From Wocania_A sp965224845 (GTDB lineage: Bacteria > Bacteroidota > Bacteroidia > Flavobacteriales > Flavobacteriaceae), in NCBI GenBank assembly GCA_965224845.1, contig CBDDAJ010000022.1, positions 62,001 through 126,000 on the forward strand: a DNA stretch of 64,000 bases, written 5' to 3'. The notes beneath the pieces were generated by a model that was not told where the DNA came from, ran no database searches, and saw only the letters and a list, made by a program, of their open reading frames with translations. The stretch's first letter is position 1. Every line of letters begins with the position of its first letter. Below, one piece after another: positions 24,998 to 34,071 of the stretch. A program made the translations under genes and the position numbers.

Positions 24998-25954
24998 ATG
25001 AAAAAAATTATAAATAATAAAAGTTTAATAGTAATCTTTTTGTCGTTGACAATGGCATTTACTGCTTGTCAAGATGATGATGCAGATTTTGGAGATATCA
25101 ATGCACCAACAGAGGTAACAATATCAGCTGAAATAGTTGGGGTAGATGCAACTAACCCTAATGGTGACGGAACAGGTATAGTAAATTTTACAGCGAACTC
25201 AAATGGGGCCATTACATACAGGTTTAACTTTGGAGATAACTCTGATGTTAAGGTTGCGCCATCTGGAACAATTACACATAGGTTCAGCTTAACGGGTATA
25301 AATACATATTCGGTAACAGTTATTGCTTCTGGCAGAGGAGGTATTTCAAGTACCGCAACCATAAATATCGACGTTTTTAGTTCTTTTGAAGATCAAGAAG
25401 CTAAAGACTTTCTAACGGGTGGTGCCGGATTAAGTAAAACATGGTATTGGGCAGCAGATAAACCGGGCAATATTGGTTTAGGACCAAATGCGGTTCAATC
25501 TGGAGGTGAGCACACCTTCTCTCAATGGTTTACTTCTGATGCTTGGCATGGTGATAAATTATGTATGTACGATGCAGAGTTTGTATTTACACAATCTGCT
25601 GATGGAGACTTAACTTTTGAGCAGCTAACAGATATTGCATATACTCCTGGAGATTTTGCAGCTTCAATAGGAGTAGATGGAGATACATGCCATGGTACAG
25701 ATGTAGCACCTTCTTTAGACGGGATTAAAAATGTGGCTTTAAGTCCGTCATCTTCAAATGCAACGGTAGATGGGAATTATAGAGGAACAACAATGACCTT
25801 TTCAGATGGAGGCTTTATGTCTTGGTATGTCAATGTTAGTACATTGGAGATTATAGAAATAACTGAAAATACATTGTTTATAAGAATGACAGACAGTGCT
25901 AATCCTGATTTAGCCTGGTATTGTAAATATCAAACAGATAATCCTAATGATTAA
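24998..25954 (+). CDS. PKD-domain surface lipoprotein (SusE-position glycan-binding protein)
   Basis: A 318-residue lipoprotein (MKKIINNKSLIVIFLSLTMAFTAC). A PKD domain (about residues 30-125, with YRFNFGDNSDVKVAPSGTITHRF) is followed by a C-terminal beta domain (FLTGGAGLSKTWYWAADKPG, WHGDKLCMYDAEFVF, ENTLFIRMTD) seen in proteins encoded after SusD in flavobacterial glucan loci. No catalytic residues recognised. It ends the SusCD transcript, being followed by a strong terminator. Binding of laminarin is inferred from its place. Confidence 0.8.
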   Translation: MKKIINNKSLIVIFLSLTMAFTACQDDDADFGDINAPTEVTISAEIVGVDATNPNGDGTGIVNFTANSNGAITYRFNFGDNSDVKVAPSGTITHRFSLTGINTYSVTVIASGRGGISSTATINIDVFSSFEDQEAKDFLTGGAGLSKTWYWAADKPGNIGLGPNAVQSGGEHTFSQWFTSDAWHGDKLCMYDAEFVFTQSADGDLTFEQLTDIAYTPGDFAASIGVDGDTCHGTDVAPSLDGIKNVALSPSSSNATVDGNYRGTTMTFSDGGFMSWYVNVSTLEIIEITENTLFIRMTDSANPDLAWYCKYQTDNPND

Positions 25955-26006
25955 TCTGTAAAGATTAATATTTATTAAACAAATATTGACTAACTTAAAT
26001 TCATTC

Positions 26007-26045
26007 ATGGGTTAAAAAAACACAACACGTGTTTTTTTAACCCAT
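26007..26045 (+). terminator. strong hairpin terminator after the SusCD gene group
   Basis: A perfect 17-bp stem (ATGGGTTAAAAAAACAC paired with its complement at 26029-26045) with a 5-nt loop AACAC. The 3' arm contains seven T. The last bases of the arm (AACCCAT) are also part of the operator-like ACCCATAC at 26040, so the terminator and the next promoter's regulatory site overlap. Confidence 0.85.
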
Positions 26046-26257
26046 ACATTACCACAACAATCAAGTGTTCTAATAAAATTTATTTTCTTGAAACAAAAAA
26101 CAAAACACCACAACGAAGAGCCGGTTTTGTTAGGTTTTTAGAGTAATAATCAACTTTTTTTTACTGTGTATGTTTTTTGTTGAGGTGCTTTTATAAGGTT
26201 CATACATTTATTAAAGTAATTTTATAACAACTCAACGTCCTATAATACTACCACAAC
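26040..26257 (+). promoter_or_regulatory. regulatory region of the 26305 gene with tandem sites and 14-mer
   Basis: ACCCATAC at 26040 and ACCACAAC at 26051 are 11 bp apart; further ACCACAAC copies are at 26107 and 26250. The 14-mer TGTATGTTTTTTGT lies at 26167-26180, 127 bp after the first site. The whole gap 25955-26304 (350 bp) contains only the terminator and these sites; no gene was seen. Confidence 0.55.
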
Positions 26258-26304
26258 ATTCTATAAAGTAGAAGTTTAATTTTACCAACTTAAAAAATAA
26301 AACT

Positions 26305-29300
26305 ATGAAAAACAATTTTCTAAGATTATTACTCTTTTTATTTACAGTCTCAACATTTGCTCAGGCAAATAAAGTAGAGATTGTTAGTAGTGAAGAAGGG
26401 CAGAAACTGGTTGTCGACGGCAAAGACTTTATGCTTAATGGTGTAAATTGGGATTATGTTCCAATAGGCACTGATGTTACTAACGCTAATTTTTATAAGC
26501 AGCCAGATGATATCATAAAGGCAGGTCTTGATACAGAAATGGGTCTGTTAAAGAACATGAATGTTAATGTTATAAGACAATATGTAGGTGTGCCTGCTAA
26601 ATGGGTAACATATATATATGAAAAATATGGAGTTTATACGCTGTTAAACCATTCTTTTGGTCGTTATGGACTAACATTAGATGGTGTTTGGACACCCGTT
26701 ACAATTTACTCAGATGAAAAAACACAAGAGCAACTAGTATCTGATATGATCAATTTGGTTGAAGAATACAAAGATGTTCCTGGGATTTTGATGTATATGA
26801 TGGGTAATGAAAATAACTATGGATTATTTTGGCAAGGCGCAGAAACCGAAGATTTCCCTGATGGTGAAGAAAAAATTAATGCAGTAGGCGAACTTCGTGG
26901 TCGACCTATGTACAAGCTCATGAATGAGGTTGCTATCAAAATGAAAGCAATAGATCCAAATCATCCAGTAGCCATATGTAACGGAGATGTTTTGTTTATT
27001 GATATCATAGCAGAAGAATGTAAAGATATTGACGTGTATGGAGCCAATACGTATAGAGGAGAATCATTTGGAGATTTCTTTCAAGTGGTTAAAGACAAGC
27101 TTGGTATACCGCTTATGTTTACAGAGTTTGGTGCAGATGCCTATAACGCTCTAGAAGATAAAGAAGATCAATACTGGCAGGCACATTATAATTTGTCAAA
27201 CTGGAAAGAAATTTACGAAAATGCTGCAGGTTTAGGAAAAGTAGGAAATTCTATAGGAGGTTTTACATTCCAATTTAGTGACGGTTGGTGGAAATTAGGT
27301 TTTGACAAACGTAAAGATGCCGACACACATCAAACTGGTGCCTCATGGAGTAATGGAGGGTACTATCACGATACAAAAAACGGTTCAAATAATATGAACG
27401 AGGAGTGGTTTGGTATTTGTGCTAAAGGGCCAACAAGTGCAAGAGGACTTTACGATTTGTATCCTCGTGCTTCATATTATACACTTAAGGAAGCACACGC
27501 CCTTAATCCTTATGATAAGGACATGACTTTGGAATTCCTTAATAACTATTTTAAAAATATCAATATTACGGAAGCCATGTTAAAAGCGCGTGGTGACAAA
27601 GCAGCTTTAGATGCACAATCTGGTGGAAAAATTAAAATAAGTAATTTAAGAGCAGAGTTTACCACATTTAATACAGGAGGAAGCTTATTAACAACTCCCG
27701 ATAGTGCTGATCCTGATGATAATTCTACCTTTCCAAATCAATTAGGCTTTGATCATATGCAGTCTTATTTTGTAGGTATAGAAGGGAAACCAACCTCGAA
27801 TATGACAGCAAATGTGAACTTTAATATTTTAGGTAATGTTGCTGAAAACCCAATTGATGAAATCTTTTATGAAAATAGAGGACGCCCAGTATCAGTTAAT
27901 ACTGATAATGGTCCAGTAGATATTACTAGTGGAAATAGAATACAAGTTTACAATGCAGAATTCGAGTGGAAAGCCAAAGCATTCGATTTAAGAGGGTTTT
28001 TCCGTACAGGACATTACCATTGGGGTTATGAAGGTGATTTATTTGGACTTTATCCGGAGGCTAATTATGGTCCTAATCTAGATATTTATCAAGGAGAAAT
28101 CTCTGGTATTGAAATAGACGGTAAAAAAGGCCTTAAAGGCTTAAAAGCTGCATTTGGCCCACAACTATGGTGGGGAGCCAATCCTGCAGTGCTTTTAAAA
28201 TATCAAACTAAAATTGGACATTTTGACGTGGCAGCAATTTATCATGAAGATATTGATGACGTTGGAGAAGCGGTAACATCTATTGCAATACCACAACCCA
28301 AAACACGCAGAGCTACTTTGTCTGTAGAAAAAGAGTTTGGTGCTTTTGATTTGCAATTAGGTGCTATTTGGGCAGGTGAACCATTAAATGGAAGAGAATT
28401 TCAAGTAGCCGAAGGAACACCAGGGAACTATATTATCTATACAGATAAAATTAACTCACAAGACAATTGGGGAGGGAAAGCTAAAATTACGTTTCAAAAA
28501 GGAAAATTTAACTGGTACGCACAAGGTGCTATCCAAGGTTTAGTAGCAAATGGAGGTTACGACCAAACAAAAACATTTACGGGATGGAAGCTTAAAGATA
28601 CTGGTAGCGGAAACCAGACCAACTTCTTAACAGGAATTGCATTAACTGTTGGCAACTTTCAGATTGCACCAAACTTTTTATGGCAAAAGCCAATTGTTGC
28701 AGCCATGCCAAATGATGTGCAAGCTCCTGGTAGATTAAGAAATATTCAAGACGATCCATTTGCAGTAAGAGCAAATAGAGAAACTACCGCTGGAGAGCTA
28801 TTATTAAGTTACGATCCAACCCCCGGAACTTGGATGTATGAATGGAATAATGACAGAGCAGAAGATGCAAAGTTTGCATTTAATTTAGGCTTTGTATATA
28901 AGCACCACCCAACAGCTATGGATGCAGCCATTGGATTTTTAGATAATCGTACGGCTTTTGCATTTCCTAATTCTGCACCTGCACAAGATTTATGGGAAGT
29001 ACATTCTAGAGTTGTATCTAAAGTACACCCGGATTTAGGTGTTATCGCCAATTTTTATGCTGGTAACGGACAAGCTAATGGTAGTGACGAGAGAATGATT
29101 AAACGCGTTGGAGGAGATATAAGACTTATTTATAATAAACTTAAGCTAGTACACGCCTTTAAAATTAATGATTGGGGACCTTTCGATTACCATCGAGATT
29201 TTAACTTAACCTACCCGGTACAGTTAATGTTAGACCTATCTACAACTATAGGAAAACCAGATTGGTTTATTCTACCAGATACTAAAATTGGTATTCGAGG

Positions 29301-29457
29301 TACATGGAGATCTCTTGATCAGTATTCACCGCGTTATGCTCCTAATAGAGTTCCGCCAAATACATTTCCACCAGTTCCAACCATCAGTACTGTAGGGTTT
29401 GATGATGGACAAGAATGGGAAATTAGAACATATATCCATATAAACATTGGTAAATAA
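26305..29457 (+). CDS. clan GH-A glycosidase fused to a probable outer-membrane beta-barrel
   Basis: A 1050-residue protein with signal peptide (MKNNFLRLLLFLFTVSTFAQ). Residues about 22-460 form a TIM-barrel glycosidase similar to the GH2/GH5 type: MLNGVNWDYVPIG, an acid/base candidate E169 (MMGNENNYG) and a nucleophile candidate E274 (FTEFGAD), 105 residues apart as usual in clan GH-A. Residues about 470-1050 contain no further enzyme motif but many alternating amphipathic strands with aromatic ends (WKAKAFDLRGFFRTGHYHWG, KFNWYAQGAIQG, TAGELLLSYDP), as in porin-like barrels, and the chain ends in a strand (WEIRTYIHINIGK). It may display the enzyme at the outer membrane. Exact GH family and substrate not certain; beta-1,3-glucan by context. 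Confidence 0.72.
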   Translation: MKNNFLRLLLFLFTVSTFAQANKVEIVSSEEGQKLVVDGKDFMLNGVNWDYVPIGTDVTNANFYKQPDDIIKAGLDTEMGLLKNMNVNVIRQYVGVPAKWVTYIYEKYGVYTLLNHSFGRYGLTLDGVWTPVTIYSDEKTQEQLVSDMINLVEEYKDVPGILMYMMGNENNYGLFWQGAETEDFPDGEEKINAVGELRGRPMYKLMNEVAIKMKAIDPNHPVAICNGDVLFIDIIAEECKDIDVYGANTYRGESFGDFFQVVKDKLGIPLMFTEFGADAYNALEDKEDQYWQAHYNLSNWKEIYENAAGLGKVGNSIGGFTFQFSDGWWKLGFDKRKDADTHQTGASWSNGGYYHDTKNGSNNMNEEWFGICAKGPTSARGLYDLYPRASYYTLKEAHALNPYDKDMTLEFLNNYFKNINITEAMLKARGDKAALDAQSGGKIKISNLRAEFTTFNTGGSLLTTPDSADPDDNSTFPNQLGFDHMQSYFVGIEGKPTSNMTANVNFNILGNVAENPIDEIFYENRGRPVSVNTDNGPVDITSGNRIQVYNAEFEWKAKAFDLRGFFRTGHYHWGYEGDLFGLYPEANYGPNLDIYQGEISGIEIDGKKGLKGLKAAFGPQLWWGANPAVLLKYQTKIGHFDVAAIYHEDIDDVGEAVTSIAIPQPKTRRATLSVEKEFGAFDLQLGAIWAGEPLNGREFQVAEGTPGNYIIYTDKINSQDNWGGKAKITFQKGKFNWYAQGAIQGLVANGGYDQTKTFTGWKLKDTGSGNQTNFLTGIALTVGNFQIAPNFLWQKPIVAAMPNDVQAPGRLRNIQDDPFAVRANRETTAGELLLSYDPTPGTWMYEWNNDRAEDAKFAFNLGFVYKHHPTAMDAAIGFLDNRTAFAFPNSAPAQDLWEVHSRVVSKVHPDLGVIANFYAGNGQANGSDERMIKRVGGDIRLIYNKLKLVHAFKINDWGPFDYHRDFNLTYPVQLMLDLSTTIGKPDWFILPDTKIGIRGTWRSLDQYSPRYAPNRVPPNTFPPVPTISTVGFDDGQEWEIRTYIHINIGK

Positions 29458-29469
29458 AAAATAAGAAAA

Positions 29470-30873
29470 ATGAAAAATAGAAGATTTATTTATACAAAGA
29501 TTACATTCCTTCTTGGATTGGTTTTTATAATCAATGTTAGTTGTGAAAGAGAATTATCGGATGAGGTAGAGTTCGCAACAAATTCACCGGCAGGAGAAAT
29601 TTTTACAGACTCGCCTATTGGTATGGGAAGCAATTTTTATTTCCCCTTTTTAGGATCAAAAGCAACAGCTTGGACAGTAGATGATAGTGAAGGTTACGAA
29701 AGTCAATCCTCAATGCGTTTTGATGTGCCAAATGCAAGTGACCCTGAGGGTAACTATGCAGGAGCTATATTTAGAATTGATGGTGCAGGTCGTGACCTAA
29801 CAGGATACGATGCCTTAACGTTTTGGGCTAAAGCCTCTCAAGGAGTGGAAATAGGAGAAATAGGTTTTGGTCAGGATTTTGAAGAAAATAAATATCAAGT
29901 AAATGCTTCAAATATAACCTTAAGTACTAATTGGGTTAAATATGTTATTCCTATTCCAGATGCCTCTAAATTATTTGAAGAAAGAGGGATGTTTTGGTAT
30001 TCAGCAGGAACACAAAATACTGGCGGGTATGGTTATACGTTTTGGATTGATGAACTGCAGTTTGAAAAATTAGGAACCATTGGTCAACCCATACCAAAAA
30101 TATATGGTGGGAATGATGTAGAGACCCAAACTTTTGTTGAAACAGGAGGACTAGTAGATACCCCAACTGTAACATTTAATTTAGGTTCAGGACAAAACAT
30201 TTCTATTACTGCATCACGTAATTATTTTGACTGGTCATCTTCAGATACAAATGTTTTGGTTATTGATGAAACCGGGGCTTTTAGGTCTCTTAACACAGGT
30301 AGCTCTATTATTACAGCATCATCCGCTGGTGTTCAAGCAGAAGGATCATTGATTGTTGATGTATTAGGAGAATTTAATTTTGCTCCCACCCCACAACGAG
30401 ATTCAAATCATGTCATTTCTATATTTAGTGATGCGTACGATAATGTACCAGTAGACTTTTTTAATGGGTATTGGGAGCCTTGGCAAACCACAGAATCTGA
30501 TGACTTTGAAATAAATGGAGATAAAATATTGAACTATACCAACTTTAATTTTGTTGGAACTCAGTTTCAAAATCCAACTGTAGATGCTACAGAAAAGCCT
30601 AACCTGCATATTAATATGTTTATTCCAGGCGATATACCTTCAAATCTTGATTTTTTAATCTCCATTGTAAGTTTTGATGAAGGTGGTACTGAAAATGGAA
30701 GACAGCAAGTGTTTTATAAAGCTTCAGACTTTGTTTCAAATACATGGAGCACATTTGAGATCCCTATAAGTCTAGCAGATAAAAGTAATATTGGCCTTCT
30801 AATCTATGAAAATGTAAATGGCTCTTCATTAACAAATTTTTATTTAGACAATATTTATTTCTATTCAGAATAA
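29470..30873 (+). CDS. surface lipoprotein with CBM-like and Big_2-like domains
   Basis: A 467-residue lipoprotein (signal ending IINVSC). Order: a CBM11/CIA30-like beta-sandwich (about residues 45-200, DALTFWAKASQGVEIGEIGF), a bacterial Ig-like domain (about 230-295, WSSSDTNVLVIDETGAF), and a C-terminal module (about 300-467, HVISIFSDAYDNVPVDFF to NFYLDNIYFYSE) that matches the middle module of the 22971 protein. No catalytic residues found. It follows the glycosidase/barrel gene by 12 bp and precedes GH16. Likely holds glucan at the cell surface for the enzymes. Confidence 0.78.
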   Translation: MKNRRFIYTKITFLLGLVFIINVSCERELSDEVEFATNSPAGEIFTDSPIGMGSNFYFPFLGSKATAWTVDDSEGYESQSSMRFDVPNASDPEGNYAGAIFRIDGAGRDLTGYDALTFWAKASQGVEIGEIGFGQDFEENKYQVNASNITLSTNWVKYVIPIPDASKLFEERGMFWYSAGTQNTGGYGYTFWIDELQFEKLGTIGQPIPKIYGGNDVETQTFVETGGLVDTPTVTFNLGSGQNISITASRNYFDWSSSDTNVLVIDETGAFRSLNTGSSIITASSAGVQAEGSLIVDVLGEFNFAPTPQRDSNHVISIFSDAYDNVPVDFFNGYWEPWQTTESDDFEINGDKILNYTNFNFVGTQFQNPTVDATEKPNLHINMFIPGDIPSNLDFLISIVSFDEGGTENGRQQVFYKASDFVSNTWSTFEIPISLADKSNIGLLIYENVNGSSLTNFYLDNIYFYSE

Positions 30874-30909
30874 ACGAGACAATATTTTAAAAAATCAAAA
30901 AAATAAAAG

Positions 30910-31761
30910 ATGAACAAAATAATAACATATAAAATAAAAGGAAAAGCCTTATGGTCTATGTCTTTTCTTTTGCTTGCAGTTTTATTTATTTCTAGCTGTG
31001 AAAGTGATGACACACAAACTGTAGCGACGTTCACAGAGCTTGTTATGTCTGATGAGTTTGATACTGAAGGAGCTCCTAATAGTGCAATATGGAACTATAA
31101 TATTGGCACCGGAGAAAATGGATGGGGAAATGGTGAATTACAATACTATACAGACCGCACAGAAAATGTAACTGTACAGAACGGGGTTCTTATTATAACA
31201 GCTAAAGAAGAATCCTTTGAGGGGGCTAATTATACATCTGCAAGATTGTTAACTAAAGGCAAGTTTGAACAAACTTATGGGCGTTTTGAGGCACGTATAA
31301 AATTACCATGGGGAAAAGGGATATGGCCGGCATTTTGGTTATTAGGTGATGATTCTAACGGTACTGAGATCTGGCCTCAAATAGGCGAGATAGATATTAT
31401 GGAATATGTAGGGAATCATCCAACAAAAGTTTTTGGTACCGTTCATGGCCCTGGCTATTCCGGAGCCGAAGGGATTACTAAATCTTATGAATTAGAAGGA
31501 GACCGATTCGATACAGGGTTTCATGTTTTTGGTATCGAATGGGGGCCGGATTATATCAATTATTATGTAGACGATGTATTGTATAACCAAATAACACCAG
31601 AAGATGTAACTGGTGAATGGGTGTTCAATCGTGGGCCTTTCTACATTATATTAAATGTAGCAGTTGGTGGTGCCTTACCAGGGTCACCAAATGCAGAAAC
31701 AGTATTTCCACAAAACATGCTTGTTGATTATGTACGAGTATATAAAAATAGTTACAACTAA
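30910..31761 (+). CDS. GH16 endo-beta-1,3-glucanase (laminarinase), lipoprotein
   Basis: A 283-residue lipoprotein (hydrophobic segment ending FISSC at about residue 30) with a complete GH16 beta-jelly-roll. The catalytic motif EIDIMEYVG gives nucleophile E160 and acid/base E165. Other typical blocks: WNYNIGTGENGWGNGELQYYT, GRFEARIKLPWGKGIWPAFW and FHVFGIEWGPDYINYYVDD. These match the laminarinase subgroup that cuts internal beta-1,3 bonds. As a surface lipoprotein it should produce oligosaccharides for SusCD import. It is encoded between two binding-protein genes with short spacings (36 and 15 bp). Confidence 0.94.
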   Translation: MNKIITYKIKGKALWSMSFLLLAVLFISSCESDDTQTVATFTELVMSDEFDTEGAPNSAIWNYNIGTGENGWGNGELQYYTDRTENVTVQNGVLIITAKEESFEGANYTSARLLTKGKFEQTYGRFEARIKLPWGKGIWPAFWLLGDDSNGTEIWPQIGEIDIMEYVGNHPTKVFGTVHGPGYSGAEGITKSYELEGDRFDTGFHVFGIEWGPDYINYYVDDVLYNQITPEDVTGEWVFNRGPFYIILNVAVGGALPGSPNAETVFPQNMLVDYVRVYKNSYN

Positions 31762-31776
31762 TTAAAAAAAAAGACA

Positions 31777-33972
31777 ATGAAACAATTATTAAGAAGATTT
31801 AAACAAATTTCAGTACTTATATTGGCGATAGCTTTTATAGGTTGTGAAGACGATGATGTAGTTTTACCAAAAGTTGTTGCTGGCTTTACTTATACTGTAG
31901 ATAGTGATACAAGAACAGTAACCTTTATAAATACCTCCGAAAATGCTCAAAAATATGAATGGGATTTAGGAGATGGTACTTCATCAACATTAATAAATCC
32001 AATAAAAACCTATGCAATTGGATCATATACGGTTGTGCTAAAAGCAAAAAACGTTGCTGGAGCTTCAGATACTTTTGAAGACACCATAGTATTTTTAGAT
32101 CAAGATGCTCCGTTAATTACCTTATTAGGAGACGCAACCATAAATGTAACATTAGGAGATGCTTTTACAGATCCGGGAGCTACAGCCCTTGATGAAGTTG
32201 ATGGCGATCTTACTTCTAATATTGTTGTTGGAGGCGATACTGTTGACACCAATACAGAAGGTACTTATGTAATTACTTATAATGTCTCTGATGCTCAGGG
32301 TAATGCAGCAGATCAAGTTGAAAGAACAGTTAATGTTACAGCCATAGCATGTGAGGACGAAACTGTACAATCATTAAGTCCTGCAGATCTTAATATTACA
32401 TTCTTGACTGATCCTGGAACTACAGCTACCCAAGGAAGCGAATCAAATAAGTTTTTCCAGGATAATGTTACTTATGAATATGTTAATAATCCAGACCCAT
32501 CTACAGATGCCAATAAATCTTGTAAAGTAGGTAAGGTCACAAAATCAAATGTACAGGCCTGGGATAATTTACAAATTGATTTTGATGATAAATTTACGTT
32601 TACTGATGGTTCGAATATTTCTTTAAAGGTATTTTCTCCTGTATCTGGTTATAAAGTAACAATAAAGTTAGAAGATAAAACTTCAAGTGGCGCTACAACT
32701 TCTGGCGATAGAGAGTCTACAGCAAGTACAACTAAAACCAATGAGTGGGAGGAGCTTACAATTCCTTTTGATGCAGCAGATAGTGGTAAATACGATAGAC
32801 TTGTAATATTTTTTGATTTAGCAACGGCAAATAATAACACCTATTATTTTGATGATCTTAAAGTAAACTTAGGATCTGGTGGAGGAGGAGGTAATTGCGT
32901 TGCTGAAACTATGCAATCAATAAATCCAACAGACTTTAATTTAACTTTTATGAGCGACCCTGGAACTACAGCTTCACAAGGTGCCGAATCAAATAAGTTC
33001 TTTCAGGATAATGTGACTTATGAATATGTTGATAATCCAGATTTTGCAGGTGCTAATACCTCTTGTAAAGTAGGTAAAGTGACAAAATCAAATGTACAGG
33101 CCTGGGATAACTTACAAATAGATTTTGATGATAAATTTACCTTTACTGATGGTTCTAATTTCACCATAAAAGTCTTTTCTCCTCAATCTGGTTATAAAGT
33201 AACTTTAAAGTTAGAAGATAAAACCACAAGTGGCGCTGTAACTTCTGGTGATAGAGAATCAACAACAAGTACAACCAAAACCAACGAATGGGAGGAGCTT
33301 ACAATTCCTTTTGGAGCAGCAGATAGTGGTAAATATGATAGACTTGTTGTATTCTTTGATTTAGCAACTGCGAGCAACAATACATACTATTTTGATGATT
33401 TAAAATTAAACCTTGGTTCCGGTGGCGGAGGCGGTGGTGGTGGAGGTACCGGTGGCGGATGCTCTGGTACAGCTGTAGCGGCAACTGCATTCCCTGTTAA
33501 TTTTGAAAGTTGCGAATCTTTTACAAGCACATTTACAGATGTTGGTAGTATTTCTACCTCATTAGATGATAATCCAGATAAAACAGGAATAAACACATCA
33601 GATTACGTTTTAAAAGTAGTTAAAGCCGCAGGAACAAATAGATGGGCAGGTTTCCAAAATAAATTTCCAAGTAATTTCGATGCTACAAAAACATTCAAAT
33701 TTAAAGTGTATTCTACTGTAGCTAATACTGTAATGAAATTTGAAGTAAATAGCGATCCGCAAGATCCTCTGTCTGGGAATCCCGGGCCGCAATACGCAAC
33801 AATTACTAATGCAAACACCTGGACAGAAGTAGAAATTACTTTTACAGGAATACCTGGTAACAATACTGGCTTAAATCAACTGGTTGTAAAACCTGATAAC
33901 CCCGATGGAACTGATGGTGAAACAACTAGTGTGGAAGCAGTATACTACTTTGATGATATAAGGTTAGAATAA
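31777..33972 (+). CDS. PKD/DUF5011/CBM-repeat surface lipoprotein
   Basis: A 731-residue lipoprotein (signal ending IAFIGC). Domains: PKD (about residues 30-110, YEWDLGDGTSSTLINPIKTY), an HYR/DUF5011-like Ig domain (about 112-190, FTDPGATALDEVDGDL), two near-identical beta-sandwich modules (about 192-370 and 374-550, both with NKFFQDNVTYEYV and VQAWDNLQIDFDDKFTFTDG), then a third more distant module (about 565-731). Glycine-rich linkers (nine glycines in the second) separate the modules. No enzyme motif. It probably binds insoluble or large glucans beside the GH16 enzyme. A hairpin follows the stop. Confidence 0.82.
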   Translation: MKQLLRRFKQISVLILAIAFIGCEDDDVVLPKVVAGFTYTVDSDTRTVTFINTSENAQKYEWDLGDGTSSTLINPIKTYAIGSYTVVLKAKNVAGASDTFEDTIVFLDQDAPLITLLGDATINVTLGDAFTDPGATALDEVDGDLTSNIVVGGDTVDTNTEGTYVITYNVSDAQGNAADQVERTVNVTAIACEDETVQSLSPADLNITFLTDPGTTATQGSESNKFFQDNVTYEYVNNPDPSTDANKSCKVGKVTKSNVQAWDNLQIDFDDKFTFTDGSNISLKVFSPVSGYKVTIKLEDKTSSGATTSGDRESTASTTKTNEWEELTIPFDAADSGKYDRLVIFFDLATANNNTYYFDDLKVNLGSGGGGGNCVAETMQSINPTDFNLTFMSDPGTTASQGAESNKFFQDNVTYEYVDNPDFAGANTSCKVGKVTKSNVQAWDNLQIDFDDKFTFTDGSNFTIKVFSPQSGYKVTLKLEDKTTSGAVTSGDRESTTSTTKTNEWEELTIPFGAADSGKYDRLVVFFDLATASNNTYYFDDLKLNLGSGGGGGGGGGTGGGCSGTAVAATAFPVNFESCESFTSTFTDVGSISTSLDDNPDKTGINTSDYVLKVVKAAGTNRWAGFQNKFPSNFDATKTFKFKVYSTVANTVMKFEVNSDPQDPLSGNPGPQYATITNANTWTEVEITFTGIPGNNTGLNQLVVKPDNPDGTDGETTSVEAVYYFDDIRLE
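32350..33432 (+). repeat. tandem duplication of a binding-module coding segment plus Gly-rich linkers
   Basis: Two copies with a 546-bp (182-residue) period start at 32350 and 32896. Long nucleotide stretches are almost unchanged (for example the segment coding for NVQAWDNLQIDFDDKFTFTD), more alike than in the 24108 repeat. Each copy ends in a GGN-repeat linker; the second linker (about 33418-33460) is a low-complexity tract prone to length change. Confidence 0.85.
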
Positions 33973-33995
33973 AAATTAAATAAATAATACTAATA

Positions 33996-34036
33996 AAAAA
34001 GGCTGGCATTAATTTGATATACTAGCTAGCCTTTTT
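33996..34036 (+). terminator. hairpin between the surface-protein genes and the GH149 gene
   Basis: AAAAAGGCTGGC (33996-34007) pairs with GCTAGCCTTTTT (34025-34036) with one G-T pair and a 17-nt loop. It could end or reduce transcription before the cytoplasmic enzyme genes. Confidence 0.65.
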
Positions 34037-34071
34037 AAATATAAATTCAATTAAACTCTTAAAAAAGTTAA

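Noticed and set aside
33387..33596. Proline-rich antisense frame at the glycine linker
   Set aside because: The proline run is simply the reverse reading of the GGN repeat that codes the glycine linker.
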